DNA of 64,000 nt from Isoetes taiwanensis. Taxonomy: Eukaryota; Streptophyta; Lycopodiopsida; Isoetales; Isoetaceae. A program made the translations under genes and the position numbers. Of this stretch, positions 34,118 to 45,289 are shown piece by piece. Each line of letters begins with the position of its first letter. Within the stretch, counting starts at the first letter, position 1. The stretch spans positions 15,306,245 to 15,370,244 of the forward strand of contig JAJEKV010000001.1 in the NCBI GenBank assembly GCA_021234155.1, read 5' to 3'. The notes below the pieces were generated by a model. The model was not told where the DNA came from and made no database searches. It saw only the letters and a program-made list of their open reading frames with translations.

Positions 34118-37100
34118 ATGTCAGAAGTTTTAGATAATGTTGATATAATTTTTTTCCTGGAAACATGTGAACATGAGGAGAAAGGTCTGCCAGATATTTT
34201 TGGTTTTACTTTGTTACATTCTGTCTGGAACAATAAGGGATGGAGGCTTAAAAGTTTTGGAGGTATTGCTTGCTATGCTAGGAATGAAATTGCGCATGCA
34301 ATAGAGGTGCTAAGGCATAAGGCATCCCCACAGAGTATTTGGATTGAGCTGGCTGGTAGGACAAGCAAAATATATGTTGCTGGTTGTTATTTTCCGCCCA
34401 GGGATTCACCGGTGTATGATAAGGGGGATCTCGATAGGGATGACCCATTTTTCCATTTAGAGCAGGATATTTTGGCACTGAGTAGAACAGGGGAAGTCTT
34501 GCTATTGGGGGATTTTAATGGGCGCACTGGTAATAACCAAGCAGCATTGGTAAGCCCAGATGGGAATGAGGAGTGGTTGGAGATGATGGACAATGGCGAG
34601 CTTGAGAAAACTGGGTGGAATAGGATATCTGACGACTTGGTGAAATGGCCAACTCCGCAAGGCCGGCATGTTCTACATATGTGTAGTGGTTTTGACATGG
34701 TAATTTTCAATGGCACAACAAGATATCCGAGATCGGGTAAATGCACCTGTAAAAATGCAAGCGTGGTAGGCTATGTCATTGCTAAACCTTCCTTTGGAGA
34801 ACATATTGTTAGTATATCCATTGGGGATGAGAATGAAAATTCGGACCATGTGCCGATATTTATTGAAATAAGGGTGCAATTGCATGGAGTGCAGCGGGCT
34901 GATACGACCAAAAAACAACATATGCAACTGAGATATGATAAGGCGGAGAGATACAGTGATATGTGCGAAGAGAAAATTAAGGCTTTTGTATGGCCGAACT
35001 CATTACAGGAGATAAGTGATGTGTTGACTAATATTTTGCTTCAATCAGCGGACAGTTGTTTTGTCTCTTATCGCCAGAGGATGGGATTGCCTTGCAATGG
35101 CTGGTTTGACATGGAATGCAAGCGACAGCGGGAAAAATTCAAATCATCACATGGAGTAGCTAAGGCACAGGAAAGAAAGGAGTACATTAAGCTGATAAAA
35201 AACAAAAAGAGAGTGTATCTATACAGGAAACATGAGAATATGGTAAAAGAGTTGTTGGTAGACCCCAAAAAATTCTGGAAGCGACTCAAACCTTTGAAAT
35301 ATGCGGATAATGAATTGCGAGTAGAGATGCTTATAGCGCATGTGCGCAAGCTTTATGACGTGCCCGGGGGCAAAAAGATGGCAGCTGACACAGATACTAT
35401 AGCAGATATGCTGACATTCACGGTAGAGGATGTGCCGGGGGGGCTCAAGCGACTTGCTAATGGCAAAGCGGCTGATGCTTGCGGCCTCGTGGCGGAACTA
35501 CTTAAATGGGCGGGTGAAGCAGTTGAAAATAAGTTGGCAGATATGTTTAATACAGCTTTGACAGATGGCTTCCCTGTGTCATGGCAAGTTAACAGGATTG
35601 TACCATTGCACAAACCAGGGGATAAAAAAGATCCGAGCAACTATCGCACTATCATGGTGGGCAGCTTGTATGCAAAACTATTCGCATCTATTCTGGAGAG
35701 CAAGGTGAGTATGTGGGCAGAAGACCATAATGTCAGAGCGGTGGGACAGGCGGGTTTTAGGCCCAAGAAGTCCACGACCGATCACCTGGTTACTCTTAGG
35801 GCCATGATGGACTCAGTAGTGGGGAAAAGGAAACCGCTGTATGCTATATTTGTGGATTTTAGCAAGGCTTTTGATATGGTGAATAGAGAAAATTTGGGAT
35901 ATAGGATGGTGGATCTTGGTATCCCGAAGGAGCTCAGGCATGCGGTAAGGGTACTCTATGATAGGGTACTTGTGCAATTGTCGTTTCCTTTTGTGGAATT
36001 TTGTGACGAAGTAGTAGAGAGCAATATGGGCGTGAAGCAGGGGTGCCCCTTATCACCTACTCTATTTGGGTTATTCATAGACCAGTTGGAAGAATGGATA
36101 GGAGTACATGGGGGAGATGGCACACCCATGTATGGATATGTTCTCAGGCTCCTACTGTATGCTGATGATATTGTTTTGCTATCCCGGAGCATACAAGGGA
36201 TGCAAAGACACTTAGATGCATTGGCGACGTTCTGCAGTAATCAGGGTATGCAGGTGAATCTGGATAAGACCAAAGTTGTGGTATTTGAAGCAAGTAAGAC
36301 CGATCACATTCAGCTACACTATATGGGCAAACACGTGGAGGTGGTAGATAATTACAAATATCTGGGGGTGAACGTAGATAAGAGCCCCAACTGGAACCAA
36401 GCAGTTGAGCATAGAGTGAATGCGGGCCTAAAGGCACTATATGCTATGCAAAAAAAATGTGTGCACGCTGAGGTATGGAATTTTGAGATGAAGCGCATGT
36501 TATACAAGGTATTGGTGCAAACTGTTGTGCTATATGGGTGTGAAGTCTGGGGGCCAGGCCTTGCTAATGACAGCTGGAAAAAGGTAGAAAAGATACAAAA
36601 GAAATTTTTTCACACGGAGCTAGGTACCAAAATGCAAACACCATACGATATGATGTTGGTAGAATGTGGGATGATGCCACTTGAGGCCGAAGCGCTTTGC
36701 AGACTCTTACGCTACATGTGTAAGGTTCTATATGAGTTGCCAAGCAATAGTCTACCACGACTGGCTATAGAGGAAACAAAAAACAAGGGCTGGTATGCAG
36801 ACATTGAGAGATGGCTCATAAAATGGGGGATGAGTATTCATGATTTAGAAGTACATAAGGAAAATATCGAGGGATGGGTCAGGGATAGTTTTCGACATAA
36901 GTCATGGAGTGTGCCAGCTGTGAAGAAAGAGTATTACAGATTACATATGAATCCTTCCATGCAGGCAGCGCGCTACCTTGGGGAGCCCATATCAGTAAAA
37001 TATAGACAAGCGATTGCCAGGATCCGATTGAGCTCTCATCACCTGGGGGTAGAGATTGGGAGGTGGGCAAATATTGCACATGACATTAGGCACTGCAGGG

Positions 37101-37384
37101 TGTGTGATGGAGGGGTGGTGGAGGACGAGACTCACGTCTTGATTTCTTGTCAGGCATATTCGAACATCAGACTCAGGCATGGGATATTAGCTACTTCGCT
37201 TGGTGATTTCTTCTCATATCCAGGATCATGTATTGGGGGATGTATAGTTGATATTCTTAGATGCAGAGAGGACCTATTGAAACAACGTGCGAGAGGGAGA
37301 GATAGAGGTAGAGGAGCCCAAAGTATTATTCTCGAGAGGATGCCTTTGGATGATCTGCTTTATGATTTTGAAGGCAATGTATAA
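34118..37384 (+). CDS. LINE ORF2 protein: APE endonuclease and reverse transcriptase (1,088 aa from first ATG)
   Basis: Nicks target DNA and reverse-transcribes the element RNA. Endonuclease (about 1-255): FFLET (E15), CYFPP (Y91), GDFN (131-134) and NSDH (241-244). At residue 218 the family Asp of the 'DY' motif is Gly (VVGYV, codon GGC at 34,769-34,771); the matching Asp205 of human L1 is catalytic, so this copy may nick poorly. Reverse transcriptase (about 435-780): LANGKAAD, NYRTIMVGSLYAK, FVDFSKAFD (579-587), GVKQGCPLSPTLF (638-650) and YADD (681-684), all catalytic Asp present. C-terminus: LYGCEVWGPG (805-814), SSHHLGVEIGRW (972-983), zinc knuckle C993-x2-C996-x9-H1006-x4-C1011 and a basic RG run (1057-1066). 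No RNase H signature. The true N-terminus probably lies upstream of this ATG (see the linker). Confidence 0.93.
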   Translation: MSEVLDNVDIIFFLETCEHEEKGLPDIFGFTLLHSVWNNKGWRLKSFGGIACYARNEIAHAIEVLRHKASPQSIWIELAGRTSKIYVAGCYFPPRDSPVYDKGDLDRDDPFFHLEQDILALSRTGEVLLLGDFNGRTGNNQAALVSPDGNEEWLEMMDNGELEKTGWNRISDDLVKWPTPQGRHVLHMCSGFDMVIFNGTTRYPRSGKCTCKNASVVGYVIAKPSFGEHIVSISIGDENENSDHVPIFIEIRVQLHGVQRADTTKKQHMQLRYDKAERYSDMCEEKIKAFVWPNSLQEISDVLTNILLQSADSCFVSYRQRMGLPCNGWFDMECKRQREKFKSSHGVAKAQERKEYIKLIKNKKRVYLYRKHENMVKELLVDPKKFWKRLKPLKYADNELRVEMLIAHVRKLYDVPGGKKMAADTDTIADMLTFTVEDVPGGLKRLANGKAADACGLVAELLKWAGEAVENKLADMFNTALTDGFPVSWQVNRIVPLHKPGDKKDPSNYRTIMVGSLYAKLFASILESKVSMWAEDHNVRAVGQAGFRPKKSTTDHLVTLRAMMDSVVGKRKPLYAIFVDFSKAFDMVNRENLGYRMVDLGIPKELRHAVRVLYDRVLVQLSFPFVEFCDEVVESNMGVKQGCPLSPTLFGLFIDQLEEWIGVHGGDGTPMYGYVLRLLLYADDIVLLSRSIQGMQRHLDALATFCSNQGMQVNLDKTKVVVFEASKTDHIQLHYMGKHVEVVDNYKYLGVNVDKSPNWNQAVEHRVNAGLKALYAMQKKCVHAEVWNFEMKRMLYKVLVQTVVLYGCEVWGPGLANDSWKKVEKIQKKFFHTELGTKMQTPYDMMLVECGMMPLEAEALCRLLRYMCKVLYELPSNSLPRLAIEETKNKGWYADIERWLIKWGMSIHDLEVHKENIEGWVRDSFRHKSWSVPAVKKEYYRLHMNPSMQAARYLGEPISVKYRQAIARIRLSSHHLGVEIGRWANIAHDIRHCRVCDGGVVEDETHVLISCQAYSNIRLRHGILATSLGDFFSYPGSCIGGCIVDILRCREDLLKQRARGRDRGRGAQSIILERMPLDDLLYDFEGNV

Positions 37385-37428
37385 CGTCTCATAGACACTC
37401 TCTCTCTCTCTCGAAGACGAAATAATAA

Positions 37429-37656
<228 letters not shown>

Positions 37657-37679
37657 ATAATACGTGTGGATAGTAATGG

Positions 37680-38590
37680 ATATCTTTGATGTTGGTAAAG
37701 TTGATAATACGTGTGTCTTCATATGCAAAAAAATGATACAAGATAAGGTTAGAGAAATATTAAGCACGTCCGACTTTTCTAAATGTCTTCCATAAACTTA
37801 GATTTGGGATTTTTATATTCAAAAATAAAAAATGATTCGAAAAATATATTCTTGTAACAGAACAGAAACTCTCGTACATAAGGAGAATATTTCAAGCACA
37901 CAAGTTGCTACTTTATGTGGCTCAACAATGCTAGTGGTTGAGCTGAAATTATTAGCCTAATATAATACCATGTGTCTTCTACACCTATTTGGTTTGTTAT
38001 GGTTTTGTGTAGAACTTTATAGAGTATTCTATGAATCATCCTGAATTGCATCTTCTCATAGTAATGCTACTATGCATGTGAGCGTGCTAACCCGTGCATT
38101 ATAATTTCTTTTCTTCCGTATTTGATTGCAACATGTTATATCTTCTTAGCTAAAACATTGCTTTTGACTATCTTCATATATGTGGCTCCTGTTTAATGAA
38201 CGGAATTAGTCTTACGTAGATTCTTGTTACTATAGTACAGAATTTATGATTTGGCTTGGACCATGTTGTACATTCATAATACTTAGAAGGTTTGACATCG
38301 ATAACAAATGGTTCTTTGCTACGACACCTGTAATACGACTTGCAACTAACTTCGTTTGTTTGCTTGATATGGATGTAGGTAACAGCAAAGGCCTTGACCT
38401 TTGACGTATTTAGACAACAGAATTTTCCTTCATAGAAGGGAGTAATTATTTTTGTTTGTCTAAATATTATTTTTTTATGTACTCTTACTTAAGAGATATT
38501 TTGTGGTCTCATACATTGTGTTATTCTATAAATTTAGTTAAAGTATAGTTTTGCTGGGTTTAGCGTTTGCTAAGGTGTTCTACTGTCTCT
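37680..38590. repeat. Duplicated segment, copy A (uninterrupted)
   Basis: About 910 bp that match, in order, three separate pieces downstream: 37,680-37,795 with 39,398-39,512; 37,796-37,940 with 40,872-41,015; and 37,941-38,590 with 45,301-45,925. Sequence similarity is high, with scattered differences. It begins beside the (CT)n array at 37,654 and ends in a CT-rich tract (38,583-38,618), while copy B also ends in (CT)n. No coding region recognised. Copy A acts as the empty-site reference for two insertions in copy B. Confidence 0.85.
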
Positions 38591-38619
38591 CTTCCCCTCT
38601 CTCCCCCTCTCTCTCGTAC

Positions 38620-39397
38620 TTTTTAAGTACCACCGCCTATATTTCTTGAATGGAATATTGCTCTATGAAACTATATTTTATCTAAATTGTAGATAGTGGT
38701 TTCTTCATGTCTATAGTTTTGAACCTGATGGATGGTTCAGGGATTTATCTAAGGTTGGATTTGGCGATCCTCTTCTTGCACCCATCCCCATTACACCCAA
38801 TACCTATGTCTTGTATGCTTGAGGAAAAGTAAGTTTGCTATTTGCTCTTGAGGCTGATCTCAAGGCGCGAGAGGAGTTTGCTAACTAGGTTTGCAGGAAG
38901 AGAAGATCTTTTCTATTTGCTTTTACTCTATTTTCTTCTTTGAAGTCATGAAGTCATGTCCATGGCTCTTTTACCTACTCCGCAAAAGCCACCTCATCCT
39001 ATTTTAGAAATTCATCTAGTCCTTACACCTTTAGTATCTAGTGTCTTAGGATCCAAATAGTAAACTTTCTGCTTTTGATTTCAATGCTGTGCGCAAGGCC
39101 AATATTTCTTTAGTCACTGATACCACCATTTTGACTAAAGCTGCTAATAAAAACCACAGTCATGAATCAAAAGTTAAGAGCTAATGTTAGTACAGGACTA
39201 AATCATATTGTAATGAAGCAGGACAGATTTTTTCCAACAACCCTGCCAATGCATGGTACAAGCTGAGTGACATCATCCCCAAACTGAGTCCACTGACACA
39301 ACAGGTTAGATTCGAAACGTATCATAAAATTAAAAAAGCAGCCTTCAATTTTTTCTTTGAACCATAATGAACTCGAGTGGGTTGTAGATAAACTCTA
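38620..39397. other. Spacer between copies A and B
   Basis: No gene that I can support. A stretch at about 38,945-39,190 has coding-like fragments on the + strand but with many breaks, possibly an old element remnant. Confidence 0.35.
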
Positions 39398-39512
39398 TAT
39401 CTTTGATGTTGGTAAAGTTGATAATACGTGTGTCTTCATATGCAAAAAAATGATACAAGATAAGGTTAGAGAAATATTAAGCACATCCAACTTCTCTAAA
39501 TGTCCTCCATAA

Positions 39513-40866
39513 GGTTCCCAAATTATGTAGTTAGTAAGGTTTTGGCAAAGGTTGGGAGAGAAATGGGGGTTAGGGTTTCGATAATGTTTTTTTGGCGTGT
39601 GGGTATGGTTTCGTGGTAGAGAATCGTGGCAGGGCTGGTCCGAGCATGGCGGGCGACTGATGCTCGCCCTTATTTGCTGGAGGAGATGGCGGCCATGTTG
39701 GGCGGCCAGATGGTGTCGCTGCAGGCCTGGAGGCTCCCTGGCATATGCCTTGCCAAAAAGGGCATTTGTGGCAGCATTTTTGGTCGCTGGAGACATGGCT
39801 TCTCTGTATTTGTTAGTGTTTTACAAGCAGGAGGTTGCATGCTGGCGCTTGAGATGGAATTGCCAGTGCCGGAAAGTTTTGTCCTGCTTGCCAGTGAGGT
39901 GAAGAAATTCTTCTGCATATTCAAGAAGGAATACTTCGCTGATAGCAGTTATGTGGCGTGTGGGCTGATTGAGGGCTCATCAGGTGTGCTCTTTGATTGC
40001 CTAATTGTGGAGCGTTTTCTTCCATTGTCTGTGTTTTCTGTGCTGGAGACGGTAGAGACACATCAGTCATTTGTTGCAGCAACGAACTTTCTTGAAAAGT
40101 ACATTGGTTGTCTAGCTGCAGTTCCAATTGCTACTGTGTGGATGGAGACATGGCTGGTACAGGGGCGAGGTGAGCTGGAGTTGTACAATTGGAATGACTG
40201 AGAATTGGCTAGGTGCTCCTTGGAGTTCTTTGTAAAGCCAGGACTGTTTTTTGTGAATACAAGAGTTTTTCATGACTGCAGAGTTTTGCAGTGTAATATA
40301 GGGTGCATCTGCCGTTTTCTTTCTTGGAAATGTGTACAGCCTTCTATGTACATGTAGTATATGAATTGGAACGTCTTCGCAGGAGCTTTTGGGCATGCAC
40401 GTCTTATGTGGAAGCCTATTCTTCAAGCGTGTTGGATAATTCCATGACTCTTGTTCCGTCATGTTTTCTCTTGTTTTGGAGTTCTGTTCATAGTTTGGTT
40501 ATGCACAGACGTTTTGGGCATGCACGCCCTTTGTGGAAGCTTCTTCCTGAGGCTTCTTTCATGACTGTTGTTCTGAGATATGCACATCTGGCAATGCAAT
40601 ACATGTGACATGTTCACTTTCGTTCCCTGTTATATTACTGTGTATCTCTTGTAAATGCAATGTTATGACCTTCACTATTTATTTGTATGCATGAAAGTAT
40701 TAGGTGTATGTAGATACGTAGAAACGGCGTATGGGTTGCGCGGGCGTATACGTGGGTCTGATGTGGAAATTCCACAACCCTTGATTTGGCACATTCATGG
40801 AATAATGCTTCGATCCAATGATCGAAAAAAGCAATAAGGATAAAGCAATAAGGATAGAGCAATAAG
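39513..40866 (+). mobile_element. 1.35-kb retroposon with 3' hairpin and tandem tail
   Basis: Defined by comparison with copy A and by CATAA direct repeats. The 3' end carries a perfect hairpin TTCGATC-CAAT-GATCGAA (40,809-40,826), then a tandem tail of about two and a half 'agcaataaggata' units (40,829-40,866). This architecture matches the (CT)n-linked LINE family (hairpin with 4-base loop, then a tandem tail), though the sequence differs. It holds a 191-codon open frame and no reverse transcriptase, so it would be non-autonomous, or a retrocopy of a cellular transcript moved by the LINE machinery. An internal duplication (about 40,385-40,455 and 40,511-40,576) repeats 'ttttgggcatgcacg'. 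Confidence 0.6.
39626..40201 (+). CDS. Open frame of unknown function in the retroposon (191 aa)
   Basis: Open from MAGLVRAWRATDARPYLLEE to YNWND-stop. It is moderately hydrophobic, with a Cys-containing middle region, and has no motif I recognise. The region upstream of the ATG is G-rich. It could be a captured cellular coding sequence, since its length is well above chance for this composition, or a fortuitous frame. There is no nucleic-acid-enzyme signature. Confidence 0.35.
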   Translation: MAGLVRAWRATDARPYLLEEMAAMLGGQMVSLQAWRLPGICLAKKGICGSIFGRWRHGFSVFVSVLQAGGCMLALEMELPVPESFVLLASEVKKFFCIFKKEYFADSSYVACGLIEGSSGVLFDCLIVERFLPLSVFSVLETVETHQSFVAATNFLEKYIGCLAAVPIATVWMETWLVQGRGELELYNWND

Positions 40867-41294
40867 CATAAACTTAGATTTGGGGTTTTGATATTCAAAA
40901 ATAAAAAATGATTCGAAAAATATATTCTTGTAACAGAACAAAAACTCTCGTACATAACGAGAATATTTCAAGCACACAAGTGTTACTTTATGTGGCCCAA
41001 CAATGCTAGTGATTGCCTCATCTCAGACATACGGCATACTTTAACCACGATCTCTACTGAATTGGAGCCCTATGTGGCCTTTTGCATCATGGAATAATAA
41101 AATCACCTATTTTACCCAATGGGTTCTATGGGTTTTTTTTTTTTTTTTTTTTTTTATAAGAAGGATAAATAAGTTCAAGAATCTATTATCAAGGAAACTC
41201 AAGATACATACAAGGGACCTGTGACATGGGTGGGACTCAAAATCAAGAGGACGAAATAGTCCACTAAGCAAAACCACCCATACACTGTATATAA

Positions 41295-41750
41295 TCATAC
41301 TCTTTGTGCCACCTTGAGGCGTTTAATGGCCTCATCACCATCAACATGGTTTACGACATCGAGATGATCATCAATAGACATCAAATTATCGTGACACCGA
41401 ATAGTACGGGGTAGGATAGGCTCATGAGATGACATAACAAACTTCTTCCTCGCCACCTTCTTCCAGTTGACCTGTTGCCATGATTCTTTAGCGCACTGAG
41501 GATTAGGACTATTAGCCATAACAATCTCAGAAGCATGAGAAGCAGAAGCAACAACGTGGAGAGTAGTAGGAACTACAGCTACAGTTGATGGTTGTGACGG
41601 CCCCAGCTCATATACGATGCCCCGATCGTATACAAACTGGAGATCATCCCTCAAACCAGCATCTGCTCGCTGACGTGAGGCCGTCCACCTAACATCGGGC
41701 TCTTGATGGTGGCCAAGAACCCGACGGGGAAGAATGGACGTGTCATTCAT
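41295..41750 (-). pseudogene. Probable C-terminal part of the L1 ORF1 frame
   Basis: A 151-codon frame ending 140 bases before the poly(A). It contains SWQQVNWKKVARKKFV, of the kind found near the C-terminus of plant L1 ORF1/DUF4283 proteins. It is separated from the DUF4283 segment (43.3-44.4 kb) by non-coding sequence of different character, so it is not one continuous frame today. Confidence 0.4.
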
Positions 41751-41754
41751 CTTG

Positions 41755-43280
41755 TCTCCCTCGGGATCGATCTAACTGCGGAAGCGTAAACACACATGAG
41801 CACATGACATCAATCAACAATAACATACCACCTCGAAGGGTGGTCCACCATATCACAATAGCTGCAACAACACATCAGTACATCAACATAGCATGGGGGA
41901 ATCCTACCCAGGCTCAGACTCTTGGGGAAAGACTGACGGCTTGGGTCTCCGGATAACAATGCAGACAGAATTCATGGCAAATGGATTTGGCTGGCATAGA
42001 ACATGGTCGTTGGGTAGTCCACTCCATCCGCCCCTCCTGTGCATACTTTGCAGATAGGCTGAAAAGTATTGGAGCCTGACCGTAGCCGGGTTCATAGCCA
42101 AAGGGGCTACTACTGGGTTGCATCTCCCCAGCTCCCGATGAGGCAGGAGGAGATCACTATCCTCCAGAAGGTTCATGCCAATCACAGGCGAGCTAGAGAG
42201 CCACTGCTCGTATACGACTTGAACCCCTAGAAGATGACGCATCACCCAAGAGGTGTCGAGCCCATACCCTGCCCTCACACAGTGCCAGGGTATTAGGCCT
42301 AGCCCACAATGTTCCCCGGCCGTCGCTATGCACCAGAGGGATCAACTGTGATCGGACAAGCCCTTCCTTGTCAGCTGGTCTAGCTCCGCCACCCACAGCC
42401 AGGCGGGCTCTTATGCACAGGCCGCATTAATTGGGAATTAATGGGCTAAAACTATGATCATACAACTACTTGGGCTCTGGGTCTCTACCCCCCTTCCCAA
42501 TACATAAGAGTGGCGCATAGAACGTCAAAACATCATCACCATAGAACTGAAAATAATAGAATACATCTATTCTAATCTACCTAATCATACATGGTTAGGT
42601 TCCTTTGTTAGTGTCTATCATTCTTAGGCTGTAGGGGTCGCCTATAGCTAAGAATGAATACGAATCCTACAGAATGAGAGCTGAAAACTCGGATCTATCG
42701 GATCAACCACTAACCCGCTTCTTGGCTGGCTCCCACTCCTCTGAAGGCGTCCATGCTGCTGGTTCTCGAGACTGCTGGTCTTGGATCGAGCTGCAACCTA
42801 GCAATTCCGGTTCCTCTGCTACTGTTCAGGCGAAAGGGTTCCAATGCTGCTCCAACCCGACCTATGGGGGCTGGAAACCGAAAGGGTTTCCCTTTTAGGG
42901 TTTATGTCCCTTTATCCCCACGAATTTAGGGCTGGTCCCTTTTAGTCAATGGGCCATTGCCACATGGCAAAAAGGCATTATATTCACATGTGGCCTTAAC
43001 ATGTGCAATATAATGGTTCACAGGGTCGTACCCTAGGGTAATACCCCTTTATGGTCGCCGTGTACATGTCGTCTGAGTCGACATGTACTAGTGACGTGTC
43101 AATATAATATACGTATTCATACCGTATATTATTCTGGAACGTCACAATGGTGCTAAGGACGTCACAATGGTGCTAAGGACGACACCATCGAAACTGTATG
43201 TAGAGCATCTTCCATAGTCGAGGAATGCAAAGCAACCGGCAAAGGTTGATCATGAATAGATGAAGAAACAACAGGAGCTT
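41755..43280. other. Non-coding block with inverted repeats inside the L1-type element
   Basis: Contains a perfect 10-bp hairpin GTACATGTCG-(7)-CGACATGTAC (43,062-43,088), an imperfect one built on ataatatacg/cgtatattat (about 43,105-43,132), and a 21-bp tandem pair of cacaatggtgctaaggacgt (about 43,144-43,185). It may be a nested insertion. A solo-LTR-like fossil is one reading, but I cannot fix its ends. Confidence 0.35.
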
Positions 43281-43308
43281 GAACTGGAGAAGAATGCTTA
43301 ACAGATGC

Positions 43309-44435
43309 CTAAAATGCACGATTACCTTGACGAAAGCTAGCAAAAGCCTCCTTATCAGGAAACAACCGGGCTAATTCTGGACCATTCAGAAGCTTAAGAT
43401 CCAACTTCTTATACCAAGGCCCACTCTTCACAACTATACAATCTGGTAAAGGCGAGTCCACTGGCATAGAAACACAAATCCTTGGACCATTCATGATGGA
43501 GTGTGAGATATGAACCCCAAGTCCCATTGCAATTGCAACTAGAAATTGATGAGCCATTAGATCAGGAGGAAGATTAGGTAACGAGAACCAGCAAGGCATC
43601 TTTAATGCACGAACCATATCTGTGTAAAGCCAGGAGAGTAATACTGGTACATTACCGCCGAGAGGATCAATCCCTCTTGATACCAAAGAATCCACTACAT
43701 CACTACTTTCAAATATAATAAGAATAAGGTTTTTTGCCAACAACTTGATAGATTGAAAAGGAGGAAGTTGAAGGCGTCTCAAAAGCCGAGATAACCAAAC
43801 ACGAAATCGTGAGAAATCTAAATAGCCACCAGTAAAATACCCAAGAACTGCACAGGATCTCGGCACACTTAATATGAGCTTGATGATCCACTTCAACCAC
43901 AGGAATACCAGAAGCTTGAACTACATTCTGACAGTCAGAATGGTAAAATACGTCATCTGGAGGCAATTGTTGTTGAAGTTGAATCTGTCGGGCTTTCAGT
44001 GTGTCCAAGATTGCCGATAACTGATCCTTACTCCCTTCAGACAACACTTGTAAAGCAGCTGCTACCCTTGCCTTTCTAGATGCACTAGATAAATCCTTAC
44101 AAAGCCAATCACTAAATCTTTGATATGAAACCTTTGTAACAGAATCAGATGACTTCCAAGCACTATCATTTGCCAGAGGCAGAGGAACTATCTGTACCTG
44201 TTTGATGCAAATTCCCATTAACTTCCGCTCCCTTACTCACAGCGCCTTACAAGGGAGGAAAATCCCTTTCTTCAAGAACCACTGGAGCAGCCACCACCGA
44301 AGGCAAAGAACTTCCAACTGAATTGTTTACCTCTTTTTGCACAGCAACTGGGGGATCACGTATCACCAAACTGGACATAGACTCACGCTGTTTTGCCGCT
44401 GCCTTGGATGCTAGACCAATATCTGTCTTCCCCAT
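43309..44435 (-). pseudogene. L1-type LINE ORF1 with DUF4283 domain, frameshifted
   Basis: The start frame (44,435-44,247) reads MGKTDIGLASKAAAKQRESM. Further frames follow at 44,218-43,709 and 43,896-43,309. The last holds the DUF4283 pattern: LILIIFESSDVVDSLVSRGI, MPCWFSLPNLPPDLMAHQFL and RICVSMPVDSPLPDCIVV. In plant L1 elements this domain binds the element RNA. At least two frame changes break it. I see no CCHC knuckle following. Confidence 0.6.
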
Positions 44436-44639
44436 CCCTACTATAAGTGGCCAAAATCAAACAGACCCAAATCCGGACCCTAATCTGATAGCAAACCCTA
44501 ACAAAATTGATGTTGATAGAGAGCTCTCGGAACAAGCTTTCCAAGAACTAAAGATCATCGAAAACGGAGTCCAGATGCTCAAGATACAAGGAAAAATGCC
44601 GGCAACCCTAAGCGCCGACCCTCTATGGTTTTGTTATTA

Positions 44640-45289
44640 TCAAGACTTTTGGAATTATACTATTGGATCTATTGGATACATTTTAATTTTAATTCGCTTA
44701 AGGAAATTCCTTTCCCGTAACGGACTTAGGGCTTTTTCATTTCGTTGCTCTTATGGGCATAGGATATATGATTCTGGATAAGGTAACAGATGAGGAGCAT
44801 GATTCCTAAACCAAAATCAAATTTGGGTTCATTCCGAGTGGTCTGCTTGTTATATTATGCTTTCGAATAAATTATAGACAAGAGCTGATCCATTCAAAGC
44901 CATAAACATGCTCTAATTCTGTCATGGGCTTGGTTTCATCTTCCTCTTGTTTGACAGGCAACCCACAAATACCGATTTCCCTCATGGGCTCAAGGCAAAA
45001 GACACAATTGAAGTATGGCTTCTACTTCTGGTCATCTTAATGACAATGGCACTTGAAATCAGGTTCAGTTTATCTTCTTGCTTTATGTCACTTGTGTTTG
45101 AAAGTGTACAGGAGATATATTCTAAATTTTTTGAGCTGCTCATTGGTACCATACTGCATTTGAAAGTATCCAAGTTAATGATTTGCTATGCGGAATTCCC
45201 ATTCCCTTGATTGCATCTAGTGCTCAAGAAAATGCATCTTAACTGCTCCCATTCTCATTTTAATGCTTCTTATGCATTTAACTTTGCGG
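44640..45289. other. Flank inside the 4.3-kb insertion, possible stray exon
   Basis: At 44,958-45,061 an acceptor-like 'gtttgacag' opens a frame reading QPTNTDFPHGLKAKDTIEVW followed by a hydrophobic run (LLLLVILMTMALEIR), with a donor-like site after it. It could be a captured host exon. The family is not recognised. Confidence 0.25.

Larger units (their letters stand above)
41016..45289 (-). mobile_element. 4.3-kb insertion carrying an L1-type LINE ORF1, poly(A) at 41,133-41,155
   Basis: Flanked by the diverged 11-bp direct repeats of copy B. A 23-base T run on the + strand marks the poly(A) tail of a leftward element whose 5' leader lies near 44.6 kb. The poly(A) is about 115 bases inside the insertion border and the 5' side carries about 650 extra bases, so more than one event is involved. 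Only ORF1-type sequence is found; no reverse transcriptase is recognisable. It is therefore a non-autonomous or internally deleted L1. A 1.4-kb block of different composition (about 41,755-43,190) seems to interrupt it. Confidence 0.6.

Noticed and set aside
41737-43100. GACGTGTCA at both ends of the odd block as a 9-bp target duplication
   Set aside because: The neighbouring ends show no matching inverted repeats and the boundaries do not fit; probably coincidence.
44640-44790. Possible organelle-derived insert (FWNYTIGSIGYILILIRL)
   Set aside because: I compared it from memory with chloroplast membrane genes and found no convincing match; left as unassigned.
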